DNA of 64,000 nt from Valencia hispanica (lineage: Eukaryota > Chordata > Actinopteri > Cyprinodontiformes > Valenciidae): contig OY747715.1 of the NCBI GenBank assembly GCA_963556495.2, forward strand, positions 18,119,739 to 18,183,738, given 5' to 3'. The notes under the pieces were generated by a model, which worked only from the letters and a program-made list of their open reading frames with translations, ran no database searches and was not told the DNA's origin. Shown here in pieces: positions 1-12,169 of the stretch (position 1 is its first letter; the number at the start of each line of letters is the position of its first letter). The translations under genes were made by a program, and so were the position numbers.

Positions 1-1454
1 GCCTGTGGGGGTCGGGGCGGCTGGCGGCCGGCATGTGCAGCCGCCTCTCTCTTTTTCTCTGGGCCGATTGTCATCGCCGGTCCCTGTATGGCGTCTCGCC
101 TTGTTTGCTGGTTGGGGTGCCTGGCTGCTTGTCGCGGCAGCTGGGTGGCATTTCTGGGCCGGATCAGTCCTTTTTCGCACTGGACTTGGCTCCTGGGTCT
201 TGGTATTTATGCGGGGCGCTGGGGTCGGGCATTTGGCCGGGTTCGGTCGGACTTGCGGGTGGACTGGCCGGGTGGTGGGCGTGCAGGGCAGGTGGGTGGG
301 GCGCTGGGTTTGGTCTCCTGCTGGGCCGTTGAGCAGCAGTGGTCGCTCCACAAGGAATGGGGCTGGTGGATGTCGGCCTGGTGGGTCGGCCACCCGGCTC
401 ATCGGTTTGCTCCTGGTCTGGGCAGGTACGTCGACGTGGTTCGGGCTACGGGGGCCTCCGGTGTGCGGGTGGCGCTGGGGGCCTCCTTTGTTGGCCGGGA
501 GGCTGTTGCTGTGTAGCGACAGGTGCTCTCCCCCTACGGGGGCACTTGGACGGGGGGGAGGGGTGTGCGGGAGGGGGGGGGGGGGGGGCGAACTCAACCT
601 GGGTGTCTAGTGTCTTTTGTGTTTTGAGAGTAGAGCGAATGTCAGGGTGGGTTTAGTTCCCCTTCTGGGATAGGGCTGGGGGGACTGCCTTGGGGTCCGT
701 GGGGCTTTGTGGTGCTGTGGCCGTGGGCCCCGGGTCGAACGTGCCATCGCCTCCCTCCCCTGGTGGATCCCGGTGAACAGCGGTGCCTATTGGGGTCAGT
801 GGGGGAGCTGGCTCCCTGGGAAGACATTTTGTCTCCCAGTCCTTCCCTCCCCATCCCTGGACACCTCTGTCCACCCGCTCCATCACTTTACCACTCATAT
901 AGGGTCTTGGGGCATGGGCACATCACTGGGGTGCAAGGAGGGGCTTCCCTCCTCGTTATCCCGTTGCGTCCTGGGTCCCAATTTTAATATACAACTTAGA
1001 CACTCCCACTTATAACATTCTCATGCGACACATATGTAGGGACTTTGGGGTGGGCACACTTTTCGGCATCCAGGGGGGAAGCGGTTAAATCAGCTTCACC
1101 TCTGGTGCCAGTGCCCACTGTTAAACCACATATAGACACTGAGGGGTGGGGGTTGGGGGATGTGTGGCTGCCTTCCCCACATCCCACCCCTCTGTTTTAA
1201 ATGCACATTATAACAACACGCATCAACACCATACTCGAGCGGGAGGATGGAGGCTAGGGGTCTTTTCACACCCCTGTTCGCTACGGGCCATCAGGGGTTG
1301 GGGTCCGGAGGAGGAACAGGGGGTCTGGTTGGGGTCCTGGGCTGTTGGGCTGCTTTGCCACTGTGGGACCCTTGGCGGTCTGCTTGTCTCTGGATCTTGG
1401 TCTGCCCCCTCGCCTGGCACACCTCAGGCCTTACACTTAATGGGGGGCCTATTT
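1..1454. repeat. GC-rich low-complexity block upstream of retroposon copy A
   Basis: This stretch is very rich in G and C compared with the rest of the window and is full of GGG/GTGG runs. Several long open frames cross it on both strands, but they are compositional: Gly, Trp, Pro and Arg dominate and no domain is visible. It leads without a clear break into the repeat block starting near 1455. It may be the upstream part of the same long element, since the window start cuts it, or a separate repeat. I saw no second copy of this exact part in the window. Confidence 0.5.
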
Positions 1455-2940
1455 CCCCTCCGTCAATCCCCGCCGGTGACGGGGGCCCCTGCCTGCCGGT
1501 GCATCGGTGGTCAATCCGGTTCGGACCTGGTGTGTGCCTGGCCGGGCCGGGGGGGGGGGCGGTGTGTCGGCTGGCCAATGCACTGGCCCAATATCTTCCT
1601 TTTGGTTGGTTGGGGCACCTCTTTTAGCGGTGCCAGGTTTGGGATTGTTGGGTGGTGCCTGTTCGGTGGCTCGGCGGGATGCGGATCCGGCGTCTCTGCT
1701 CGTTTGATCACCTGTTCTGTGCGCACCGTGCGTGGTCAGTTCATTGGCGGGATGGACCGGCCTTAGCCCTCGTTGGATGCCTGGTCTCTGCGCTCTGCGT
1801 TGCGCGGGATCAGGACCTGGGAGCTGGTACAACTTGGTGTCCAGATGCTGGCTGAGCCCTGCCTGGGGATGCTTTCCATCCCCTGCGGCTATCGGTGGGG
1901 CGCCCCGACGTAGGGCAGGGGTGGGGCGCAGGGATGTTGGCGGTGGGGATTGGCCTAGGGTGGTGGCGGCGCGTGGTGGCTGGCGGCCGACCGCGGCCCC
2001 TGCAGTGATGGGGGCCCCTCGTCGGCCGGTCCCTTGTCGGGTCCCTGCTGGGGTTGGGGTGCCCCTGGGCCCCGGCTCTCCCGGTCCATTGACCGGCCCG
2101 CCCTTGCGCGGCCGGTTGCCGGCGGGGCCCGTGGGCTCGACACTGCTGCCCCCCGGGCCCCTGCATAGTAGCCGCTGGACGATCCCCTGGGGTTCACCTT
2201 TGCTCCTCTCTCGGGGGATGCGGTCGGCCCCGCCGGGTCAGCCTGGGGCTCTGGGGGTCCTTTGGACGTCTTTTCTCCGATCACCTTCATGTCTGCATCG
2301 ATTCGTGGGAGACGGATTGATGCCTGCTCACACCAGCTATCGAACACTCTTATGGAGAAACCTTATATGCACCAGCATGCTAACACACACACATAGATGT
2401 TGGGTCTTTAAGGATATATTCTTGTGCTGAGGTTATCATTACTAGAGCTTGATTAATCGGTACCATGAGTTTTTCTGTGACATTGTTGTTGTATTTTTAT
2501 ATCTATTTTTGTGTGATGTAATTCTTAGTTCACAATTTTGTCGATGTTCCTTTTTCGTGTTTTGTTTTGTTTTTTCCGTCTCTCTGCCGTCCTGTGGGTA
2601 TGGAGGCAGACTTCAATGTCTTCCTGTGTTTTATTTGTTCCCCTTCCTCTCTTGTATTTTCAACTCACCCTATCTCTTGACTTTTTGTTTCCTACCTCTC
2701 TTCTTCATCTTCCTTCTTTCTTCTCCTTAATTTTCCGTCTCCGTGTCCATAACATCAGGAAATAAAAACCCCAACAATTCATAATAAAGATTTTTCACAC
2801 ATATATCAAGTGGAGCACTATAGCAAAAGCTGTACTGCTCCGCTTGTGAAAGTAAATCTGTTGGGCTTCTACTTGGTACTCAGACACCAAATCTGAGCTC
2901 CACACTGCCAAACAGGACACGTAAAAAAAAGAACAAAAAA
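1455..2940 (+). mobile_element. Unclassified GC-rich retroposon, copy A
   Basis: The block matches three other places in the window: B (3245-4878, minus), K (18768-19155, plus) and J (51290-53055, minus). Order on this strand: a GC-rich part to about 2270; a conserved box near 2280-2400 (clinical landmarks are CTCACACCAGCTAT and ATGCACCAGCATGC); a CT-rich part at 2540-2730; and an end at 2840-2925 reading towards GGACACGT followed by A-rich sequence (2922-2940). Copies A and J both end in ACACGT plus an A-tract and begin near the same CCGTCA..CCC..GGTGAC segment. Ending in A and having variable 5' extents is what reverse-transcribed elements look like. No reverse transcriptase is encoded here, so it would be non-autonomous or the non-coding end of a longer LINE. 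Confidence 0.6.
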
Positions 2941-3244
2941 ATTGCCCTAAGCAATTATTCATAATTATTCATAGCCAAATCCTACCTATCTGCAGCACAA
3001 CACTAGATAATGTTTTCTAAAAGGCTAAATGACCAGCCCATGAGATGGAATGTCCCAACTCTATAATTTACCTTGTTAAACTCTGTGACAAAGCTAAACC
3101 GTTAGTTTGTCCCAGACACTGATAAAAAATAAAATTCTCGATGATGTAGCGCACACCTGTTTCTTGGTCTGAAGTATCTATGTTTACCTCATCTGTCTTA
3201 CCACATAATCGAACCACCGTTTAATAAAAAATATATATATATAT
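2941..3244. other. Spacer between inverted copies A and B; nothing recognised
   Basis: AT-rich sequence between the A-rich end of copy A and the matching end of copy B. It ends in a short AT run (3228-3244). No open frame, repeat match or structural RNA was seen. Confidence 0.4.
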
Positions 3245-3769
3245 TAACATGCCCTGTCTGGCAGTGTGGCGCTCAGAATTGGTGTCTGAGTACAAAGAAG
3301 CCAAACAGATTTACTTTCACTTGTAGAGCTTTGTGGGTTTCGCTATAGTACTCCGCTTGATATATATGTGTAAGAAATCTTTATTAGAAATTGCTGTGGG
3401 TTTTTTCCCCCTGATAATATGGACACGTGGACAGAAAATAAAGGAGAACAAAGAAAGAAGATGAAGAGGGGTAGGAAAAATGGTTAAGAGGGAGAGTGTA
3501 AGTTGAAGACACAAGAGAGGAAGGGGAACAAAGAAAACACATGAAAACATCCCGGTCCACCTCCAAACCCACAGGTCGGCAGGGAGAGGGAACAAACAAC
3601 AACAAAACAAATTCAAAACATGCGAACCATGAACTACACAACCATAACATATAAATATATAAATACTATAAAAGCTTCACTGAAAAGCTCATGGTACCGA
3701 TTGTTACAAGATTTAGTAATGGTAATCTATGCCATAGAATGCATCTGTAAACACCGGAATCCCCACACC

Positions 3770-3806
3770 TGTGTGTTTGTGTGTGTGTGTGTGTGCGTGC
3801 GTGCGA
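3770..3806. repeat. TG microsatellite
   Basis: TG dinucleotide run with GC interruptions at its right edge (TGCGTGCGTGCGAGCGAG). It lies inside retroposon copy B. At the same place copy J has only a short TGTGTG and copy K has a long CA run, so this is a length-variable position of the family. Confidence 0.8.
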
Positions 3807-3934
3807 GCGAGCATGCTGGTGCATATAAGGTGTCTCCATACGAGTGTTCAATATTAGCCATCAATCCGCCTCCCAGGAATCGACACAGACACGAAGGAGA
3901 TCGGAGCCATAGACATCCAAAAGACCCCCAGAGC

Positions 3935-4442
3935 GGGGAACACGGTGGCGCGGCTGGTAGAGCAGCTCACCTCACAGCTAGAAGGACGCTGTGTAGAAGG
4001 ACGCCGGGGACGCTGTGAGTGTTGAGGGTGTGTTTGTTCGCCCGCATCATCGGCACCCACACCCTGGGTGGGGTTGGCGAAAGGGCCTTTCTGTGTGGAG
4101 TTTGCATGTTCTCCCCGTGTTCCCTTGAGCAGCTAATATGAGCTACTCCCACAAAAACATGCACTAGTCCTGGGGCTATATACTGCCTCCAACTGGCTGG
4201 CCGGGGGGTTCCAGGAAGGATGGGGAGGATCTGGCTGGAATAACGTGATCCTTCCACGCGCTACATCCAGCCGTGAATCAGGTGAAAAGATGGGCCTCCT
4301 CACTCCCCAAACGTGAAGGAGGCTTGGGTTTCAGTGCAGGGCCTTCCTGGGGCTGGCAGACGGAGAGCGGAACCCCAGGACTGGACCGCTAGATCAGGAG
4401 CACTGGCTAATAAATAATGGGAAAAATCCGTGTGATAAAAAA
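3935..4442 (+). mobile_element. tRNA-headed SINE inserted in copy B
   Basis: The left end reads ACGGTGGCGCGGCTGGTAG, resembling the A-box region of a tRNA-derived Pol III promoter as seen in many fish SINE-like repeats. A body follows with the familiar segment TGTGGAGTTTGCATGTTCTC, and the right end is A-rich (4433-4442). The insertion is flanked by AAGACCCCCAGAGC (3921-3934) and AAGAACCCCAGAGC (4443-4456), 13 of 14 identical. Copy J (51918-51935) shows the uninterrupted target. This is a clean non-LTR-type insertion. The B box is damaged by a small internal duplication near 3970-4005. I cannot assign the exact SINE family. Confidence 0.75.
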
Positions 4443-5054
4443 AAGAACCCCAGAGCAAAGGGACCCCAGGCAGACCAACACAGTGCTGACAGTAACCCCT
4501 AACAGAGGAGCAGAGGAGAGCCCAGAGGGAACAACCGTCAGCTACAATGCATGGGCCCGGGGGGCCACAGTGACGAGCCCACGGGTTCCGCCGGCAACCG
4601 GCTAAGTCAGGACGGATCCAGCCATGGGCCCGGAGACCCAAGGGCACCCTACCCCCAGCAGGGACCCAACCAGGGGCCGGCAGACATGGGCCCCCCTCCG
4701 CCAGGATGCAAAGGCCATGGTGCCTGGCATCGACACACCGGCCGACCGATACCCTGGTCCACCTAGGCCCGGCCAAGCAGGCACCAGGGACGAACCGGCA
4801 TGCCCCCCAGGCACCCAGCCTTGAACACCGAGAGCCACCGACGACTGGTGGGCAGAGGTATCAGTCACCGGTAGTGAGTGACAGAGGGGAGATTTATGCA
4901 CAAAAGTGTGGGTCTGTTAGGCCTAACTGCAGGGCATGTATACTGTATATGTCCTGTTTCGTTTCACACATACCATCTCTTTTCCTGTCTCCCATTCTCC
5001 TCTCTGAACCCATTCAATCAGTTAATTGTCTTCTATTATCTGTCTGACATCAAG

Positions 5055-6245
5055 TTCATCCTCCCCTTTCAGCTTGATCCTCTTCAATTTGCATATTCAT
5101 CAAATCACTCCACCGATGATGGAATTTCATCTGCAGTTTCATCTGCACACCACTCTGCTCTCACTCACCTGGATCTAAAGGGATCATTTGTGAGAATGCT
5201 ATTCGTAAAATTCAGCATTCAACACCATCATCCCCCAGCAATTGATCTACAAACTGACTGGGCTAGGACTCACCACCTTAATCTGCAACTAGCTTCTGGA
5301 CTTGCTTACGGAGAGACTCCAATCAGTTAGGGTCAGCTCCAGCACCTCTAGCACCACAATGCTAAGTACAGGAGCCCCCTAAGGATTTGTGCTGAGTCCC
5401 CAACTCTTTACCCTGCTGACCCAGAACTGTATAGCAAGACTTAGCACCAACCATCTCATTAAGTTTGCGGACGACACCACCAAAGTAGGTCTCATCAGTA
5501 ACGGCGATGAGACCAACTACAGGATGGAGGTGAGCCACCTGGCCTGCTGGTGCAGAAACATCAACATTCTGCTCAACGTGAAGTTCACGAAGGAGATGGT
5601 TATTGATGTTGATAGAGGCTCCATGCAACATGCCCCACTGACCATCAACGACTCTACTGTAGGGAGAGTCGGCAGTATAAAATTCCATGGAGGTTAACAT
5701 GTCCGATGACCTCTCCTGGAGAGCCAACACTACATCACTGGCAAAAAAAGGCTCAGCAGAGACTCTTCCAAATTGAGAACAGCAAGAGCTTCGGCTCCCA
5801 TCATGACCTCTTTCTACAGGGGCACCATAGAAAGCATCCTCACAAGCTGCATCACAGTGTGGTATGGCAGCTGCACTGCAAACAACAAGAAGACCCTGCA
5901 GCGGATAGTGAATGCAGCCAGCAGGATCATTGGTGTCCCACTCCCCTCCCTTACAGAAATGTACTGCACCCGGCTCACCTGGAAAGCTGCCAACATCATT
6001 AAAGACCCCCCCTCCCCCTGTTCAGTCTCCTGCCATCTGGGAGAAAGTACTGGAGTCTACGGGCCAGACCTACCAGTCTGGGAAACAGCTTTATCCATCA
6101 GACTGTCAGGAAGCTTAACTCCTTACCAACACTGCCACACTCCCCTCATGGCTTGCCCAGTATGGTGGCACAAGCCACTTTTAAATAAACTGCTTGTATT
6201 GCAGTGGACACAGTTGTTTCACTGAATTTGTCACTGCTCATCTGA
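5055..6245 (+). mobile_element. Rex1/CR1-like LINE, reverse-transcriptase fragment (dead)
   Basis: Translation in several plus frames gives pieces of a non-LTR reverse transcriptase in the right order. They are a [19 protein letters not shown] segment (about 5078-5130), an LSPQLFTLLTQN segment (5393), the catalytic box KFADDTTKVGLI (about 5461-5496), a KAQQRL segment (5740), FYRGTIESILTSCITVWYG (5812) and a TLQRIVNAASRIIG segment (5896). At least three frame changes and several stops separate them, and the N-terminal endonuclease is absent, so it is a 5'-truncated pseudogene. The FADDTT..GLI box and C-terminal pattern resemble the Rex1/Babar group of fish LINEs. The clade is inferred from memory of such proteins; a related CR1-type element is the alternative. 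Confidence 0.75.
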
Positions 6246-6333
6246 CCTCATGGAGGTCTTTATGTTATGTTATGTATAGTTTTACTGTTCATATAATTAT
6301 GCACAATTTGCACATTCACTTTCATTCATATAG

Positions 6334-8230
<1,897 letters not shown>

Positions 8231-8234
8231 TTTT

Positions 8235-10180
8235 TCACAAATGTTCAAATATCAAATTAAAAGACAGTGACTGTAATTTTGGTAAAAGTTTCTCTCTCTG
8301 AGCCTCAGGACTGTTGACTAAAACTTCAGTTTTGTCTTGGTTGAGCTGGAGAACATTTTCTTTCATCCAGGATTTAATGTCTAAAATGCAGTTAAAAAGT
8401 GCATCCATTGGCCACGTGTCATCGGGAGACAAGGAGATGTACAACTGTATATCATCACTGTGAAAGATAACTCCATGTCCTCTGATGACACTGCCAAGAG
8501 GGATCATATAAAGGTTAAAAAGTACTGGTCCTAAAATTAAACCTTGGAGCACACCACATGTAATCATGTGGAACTTAGAGGAGCAGCTATTTAAACTTAC
8601 CATAAAAGTCCTGTCTGTGAGATAGGATGTGAACCATTTGTGAACAGCACCAGAGAAGCCAATCTGTTCTAAACGGGTTAAAGAATAGTGTGATCTACTG
8701 TATCATAGGCAACACTTAGATCCAGTAGAACCAACACTGTCACCTTCTGTGCATCATAGTTTAATCTGAAATCATTTAAAATCTTCAAAAGGGCCATCTC
8801 AGTGCTGTGGTTAACCTTGAAGTATTGTAAATAAAAACTTTTAAACAAGCATTGAATGAATACACAGGCCAAAAGGTGAAGGGGTTATGTGCTAAAATCA
8901 TTAACTAAATGCAGAAAAGTGTTGGCACAGGATGTGACCCACGGGTCAGAAAGGAACGGTCACGATTAAATGGACAAAACTGTTAAGAACAGGAAATGAG
9001 TTAGACAATGGGTCACGATTCTCTGAAAAAAACAGGAAACATCTGTTGGTTTGGTCGTGCAAAATAGGCTGTTGAGAGAAGGAAGGTTTTCTGCTTAGCA
9101 ACCAAAAGGAATATATTAAAAGGGGCTTAACCTATTAGGGACGGACTACAGGCACACTTTGCATCTATATGAATATGTATTATTAAGCTGATTGGATCCT
9201 GTAAGAGAGGCCGTCTCTCAGAATGTTTTGTAATAACTTTGTAAAGAAATAAAAGGCATTTATGAGGAAGATTTCTTTGAAGATGATTTTGGTGAGGGTC
9301 TCTTCCCATGCATGCCCAAAAATATATATTGTGTGAATGTGTAATTCTTTTTTATACTCTGCCACAGGATAAACGAACTGGGAGAGAGGAGTTAGCAGAC
9401 AGCAGGCTGGTCAGGGACTGGTAGCATAGCAGCGCGAGGCGCAGGCTTTCACTTAAAAATCTCCTCTCATCAGAAGCCAGACGGAAATTTGTCTAGGACA
9501 TTGTGTTCATTAAGAAAATCATTAAGTTGAATTAAAACAAGCTTTTCTAAAATTGTGCTTAAAAATGGTAAGTTAGCTACGTCGTAAGTTATAAAATCAT
9601 TGAAATCTAAATTGGTCGTCTTCAGCTGGGGCTGAAGGCTTACTCTATGATTTGAGATGTTCTGTGTATATTTGATAGTTTATTGTGATTTTATTTTTCC
9701 TCCATTTTCTCTCTGCCATCCTGCAATTCCTTTTGAGTTTTTCAAGGTTTCAATTTCTACACTGCGATGCAAATTCTAAATGTGAACTTTTAGTTTTTAG
9801 AGGAGCAAGTAGGTTTAGAGCTGATTGAAGCCTGTTGTTAAAATCATTGATAATAAAATCAAACCTGCAGCCACTTCAGGGATTAGATTACGCTTCCTGA
9901 CAGTTCTCACAGAGGTGTCCAGCTGGATAAGACTGGTGATGTTAAAAACGCACAGTAATGGTCAGAGACTGCCAGGTCCACAAAAGAGGACACATTGGTG
10001 GACAGGCCATATGTTATGACAAAGCCCAGAGTGTGTCCCCTGTTGTGAGTCAGCTGTGTGACATGCTGGGTAAAATCCATATAATTCAGGATATTTGAAA
10101 AATCTGTTGATAAAGGATCTAAAAGGTTATCCACATGTAGATTAAAATCACCAGCTAAAATGATCTTTTCATAAGATTTG
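8235..10180 (-). mobile_element. L2 LINE copy A, endonuclease and RT remnants
   Basis: Minus-strand pieces follow the order of an L2-type ORF2. They are endonuclease C-terminal part (10134-9907; VSDHYCAFL, the SDH box), linker and RT start (9640-9478; same DNA as L2-C at 28660-28800), RT core (8872-8678; [16 protein letters not shown]) and RT palm (8603-8235; [16 protein letters not shown]). The catalytic box is damaged: L2-C encodes HSYADD, while this copy reads FHSDDIQLY at about 8455 because six bases (Tyr-Ala) are missing. The 3' UTR is absent and the 5' end is truncated. An insert at about 8826-9472 splits the RT. Nucleotide similarity to L2-C and L2-D is obvious by eye, so these are one family. 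Confidence 0.85.
8826..9472. mobile_element. About 650-bp LTR-like insert inside L2 copy A
   Basis: The L2 sequence stops after GTGGTTAACC (8812-8821) and resumes at AAGCCAGACGG (9473), where L2-C has the two joined. The insert contains a TATA-like box followed by AAAAGGGG (9113-9125) and an AATAAA signal (9246-9251) about 125 bp further on. That spacing of promoter and polyadenylation signal on one strand fits a solo LTR of a retrovirus-like element. I found no certain TG..CA ends. The possible duplication is only GAAG on both sides. It could equally be an unrelated insert. Confidence 0.35.
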
Positions 10181-10189
10181 TGAAGAAAT

Positions 10190-11545
10190 AAAAACTTCTT
10201 GAATAAAAACTGTGCTCATGAACCTGTGGAATGGTCGTTAAGACCTTAACAGAAAGTAGGCATTTTACAGTTCTAAAAGCGCAGGACACTAAAGAGACTT
10301 GTCTACCGACTGTGAAAAACACCCAAAGAAAGATGCCCAGGGTCCCTGCTCATCTGCGTGAACGTGCATTAGGCATGCTGCAGGTTGGCATGAGGACTGC
10401 TGATGTGGCTAGGGCAATAGATTGCCATGTCCGCACTGTGAGACGCCTAAGACAGCGCTACAGGGAGACAGGAAGGACAGCTGATCATCCTCGCAGTGGA
10501 AGACCACGTGTAACAACACCTGCACAGGATCGGTACATCCGAATATCACACCTGCGTGACAGGTACAGGATGGCCACAACAACTGCCCGAGTCATACCAG
10601 GAACACACAATCCCTCCATCAGTGCTCAGACTGTCCGCAATAGGCTGAGAGAGGCTGGACTGAGGGCTTGTAGGCCTATTGTAAGGCAGGTCCTTACCAG
10701 ACATCACCAGCAACAACGCCGCCTATGGGCACAAACCCACCTTCGCTGGACCAGACATGAGTGGCAAAAAGTGCTCTTCACTGATGAGTCATGTTTTTGT
10801 CTCACCAGGGGTGATGGACGGAGTCGTGTTTACCGTCGAAGGAATGAGCATTACACTGAGGCCTGTACCCTGGAGCGGAATCGCTTTGGAGGTGGGGGGT
10901 CCGTCATGGTCTGGGGCGGTATATCACATCACCATCGGACTGAGCTTGTTGTCATTGCAGGCAATCTCAATGCCTTGAGGTACAGGGAAGACATCCTCCT
11001 CCCTCATGTTGTACCCTTTATGCATGCTCATCCAGACATGATCCTCCAGCAGGACAATGCCACCAGCTATACTGCTCGTTCTGTGTGTGAGTTTCTGCAT
11101 GACAGCAATGTCAGTGTTCTACCATGGCCAGCGAAGAGCCCGGATCTCAATCCCATTGAGCACGTCTGGGACCTGTTGGATCGCAGGGTGAGGGCTAGGG
11201 CCATTCCCCCCAGAAATGTCCAGGAACTTGCAAGACCCTTGGTGGAAGAGTGGGGTAACATCTCACAGCAAGAACTTACAAATCTGGCCCAGTCCATGAG
11301 GAGGAGATGCACTGCAGTACTTCAAGCAGCTGGTGGCCACACCAGATATTGACTGGTACTTTTGATTTTGAGCCTCCCTTCATTCAAGGACACATTATTC
11401 TATTTCTGTTAGTCACATGTCTGTGAAACATTTTTAGTTTGTCTTATGGTGTTGACTTTTTTTAGTGTTCATACAAATATTTACACACATGAAGTTTACT
11501 GAAAGTAAAAACAGTTCAAAGTCAGAGGCCACCCAACTACTTGTA
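10190..11545 (+). mobile_element. Tc1-type DNA transposon with complete transposase ORF
   Basis: The element holds a full transposase frame (10333-11352) plus typical leader (from about 10215, CTGTGGAATGGTCG) and trailer (to about 11535, ending near ACAGTTCAAAGTCAGAGG). In relatives I remember from fish, the outer terminal repeats lie just beyond these points. Here the flanks run into L2 copy A on the left and unrelated sequence on the right, and no convincing inverted repeat or TA-TA pair was found. It is probably a copy with lost ends, so not mobilisable in cis. It sits directly upstream of the 5' end of the dead L2 copy A. Confidence 0.85.
10333..11352 (+). CDS. Tc1-family transposase, DD34E, apparently intact
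   Basis: A 339-residue frame without stops, the usual length for Tc1-type transposases. An upstream in-frame ATG at 10231 would add 34 residues, but the MPRVPAHLRERAL start (10333) fits the family N-terminus. Domain order: first helix-turn-helix (residues about 5-45), a GRPR AT-hook-like linker (56-59), second helix-turn-helix (about 95-116), then the DDE catalytic domain. Catalytic residues are Asp151 (LFTDES), Asp241 (QQDNATS) and Glu276 (SPDLNPIEHVW), with 34 residues between the second Asp and the Glu, hence DD34E. The glycine-rich box FGGGGSVMVWGG lies at 185-196. It would act in the nucleus by cutting TIR ends and joining them at TA. All key residues are present. Activity is unknown. 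Confidence 0.93.
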   Translation: MPRVPAHLRERALGMLQVGMRTADVARAIDCHVRTVRRLRQRYRETGRTADHPRSGRPRVTTPAQDRYIRISHLRDRYRMATTTARVIPGTHNPSISAQTVRNRLREAGLRACRPIVRQVLTRHHQQQRRLWAQTHLRWTRHEWQKVLFTDESCFCLTRGDGRSRVYRRRNEHYTEACTLERNRFGGGGSVMVWGGISHHHRTELVVIAGNLNALRYREDILLPHVVPFMHAHPDMILQQDNATSYTARSVCEFLHDSNVSVLPWPAKSPDLNPIEHVWDLLDRRVRARAIPPRNVQELARPLVEEWGNISQQELTNLAQSMRRRCTAVLQAAGGHTRY

Positions 11546-11771
11546 CAGGCACATCTCTTGGCTTGATCACTGGAATCGACCTATTACAGGTCTACCAGCC
11601 TGCACACTAAAGCCTCTTCAGATGATCCAAAATGCTGCTGAACGTCATTTTTAACCAGACAAAAAGAACTCATGTCACTCCTCTGTTCAGATCTCTGCAC
11701 TGGCTTCCAGTAGCTGCCCGCATCAGATACAAAGCTCTGACACTCACCTACAGAGTGGTGAACTCTATGTT

Positions 11772-12071
11772 CTACAACGCAGCGAAAAAAAGTTGCACCT
11801 TCTGTTCTTTATGCAGCTTTAAATGACAAACTAAGGTGGACGTTGTTCCATCTCCAGCCGTGATTTTCTTTTTACATGTTTCACATGTTGCCCTGCGCTT
11901 TTTCTCCACTACTTCGTAGTTTATATATTCGAATAAAATTCCTCTTGGGAGCATAGTCCTCATTGGCTGGAGCGCAGTATAGATAGATGGATGGTTAGAC
12001 TGGCTTTTTAAAAGTATTTTTTTTAAAAATCTGATTAATTTGATTGGCTCTTCTGCAGCTCTCGCACACAT
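11772..12071 (-). pseudogene. BED zinc-finger N-terminus of a hAT transposase (truncated)
   Basis: A 99-residue minus-strand frame starting at ATG 12071. Residues 47-90 form a BED-type zinc finger: Cys63 and Cys66 (ATCETCKK), then His83 and His87 (CHLKLHKEQ), the C-x2-C..H-x3-H spacing of BED domains that bind transposon ends. The frame stops after LFFAAL at the border with flanking LINE sequence, so the RNase-H-like catalytic domain is missing. Upstream, at 12170-12330, is an array of AAGTC/GAGTC motifs of the kind found near hAT ends. The arrangement is motif array, then ATG, then BED finger. It is consistent with the preserved 5' end of a hAT element, the rest being deleted. Confidence 0.7.
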
Positions 12072-12169
12072 AGAAACAGTCTTCGCTTGTTGACATGGGA
12101 TCAGCGTGATGACTTAAAATTGTGCAATTTTTAAATAATAGATGTTTTAAACTTTAATTATTGTGTCAA

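Larger units (their letters stand above)
3245..4878 (-). mobile_element. Unclassified GC-rich retroposon, copy B (split by a SINE)
   Basis: Same family as copy A, in the opposite orientation. The 3' end (CCCTGTCTGGCAGTGTGG at 3250, reverse strand of the family end) lies at the left, followed by the CT-rich segment (3400-3600 as GA-rich plus strand), the landmark box (GCATGCTGGTGCATAT, 3810) and the GC-rich part (4443-4878). A SINE interrupts it at 3935-4442. Unlike A and J, the 3' end passes into TA-rich sequence, not a clean A-tract. The open frames in the CT-rich segment of A, B and J look alike because the DNA is alike. They have no start or stop in common and I do not call them genes. Confidence 0.6.

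Noticed and set aside
5..2430. Long overlapping open frames on both strands
   Set aside because: They reflect the high GC content (few stop codons), have biased composition (Gly, Pro, Arg, Trp) and no domain; similar frames appear in every copy of the repeat.
2538..2765. CT-rich frame conserved in copies A, B and J, looking like a hydrophobic peptide
   Set aside because: Similarity follows the DNA repeat; starts, stops and frame are not kept between copies, and the sequence is low-complexity.
3935..4060. A functional tRNA gene at the SINE head
   Set aside because: Only the A-box side is tRNA-like; the rest does not fold as a cloverleaf and it continues into a SINE body.
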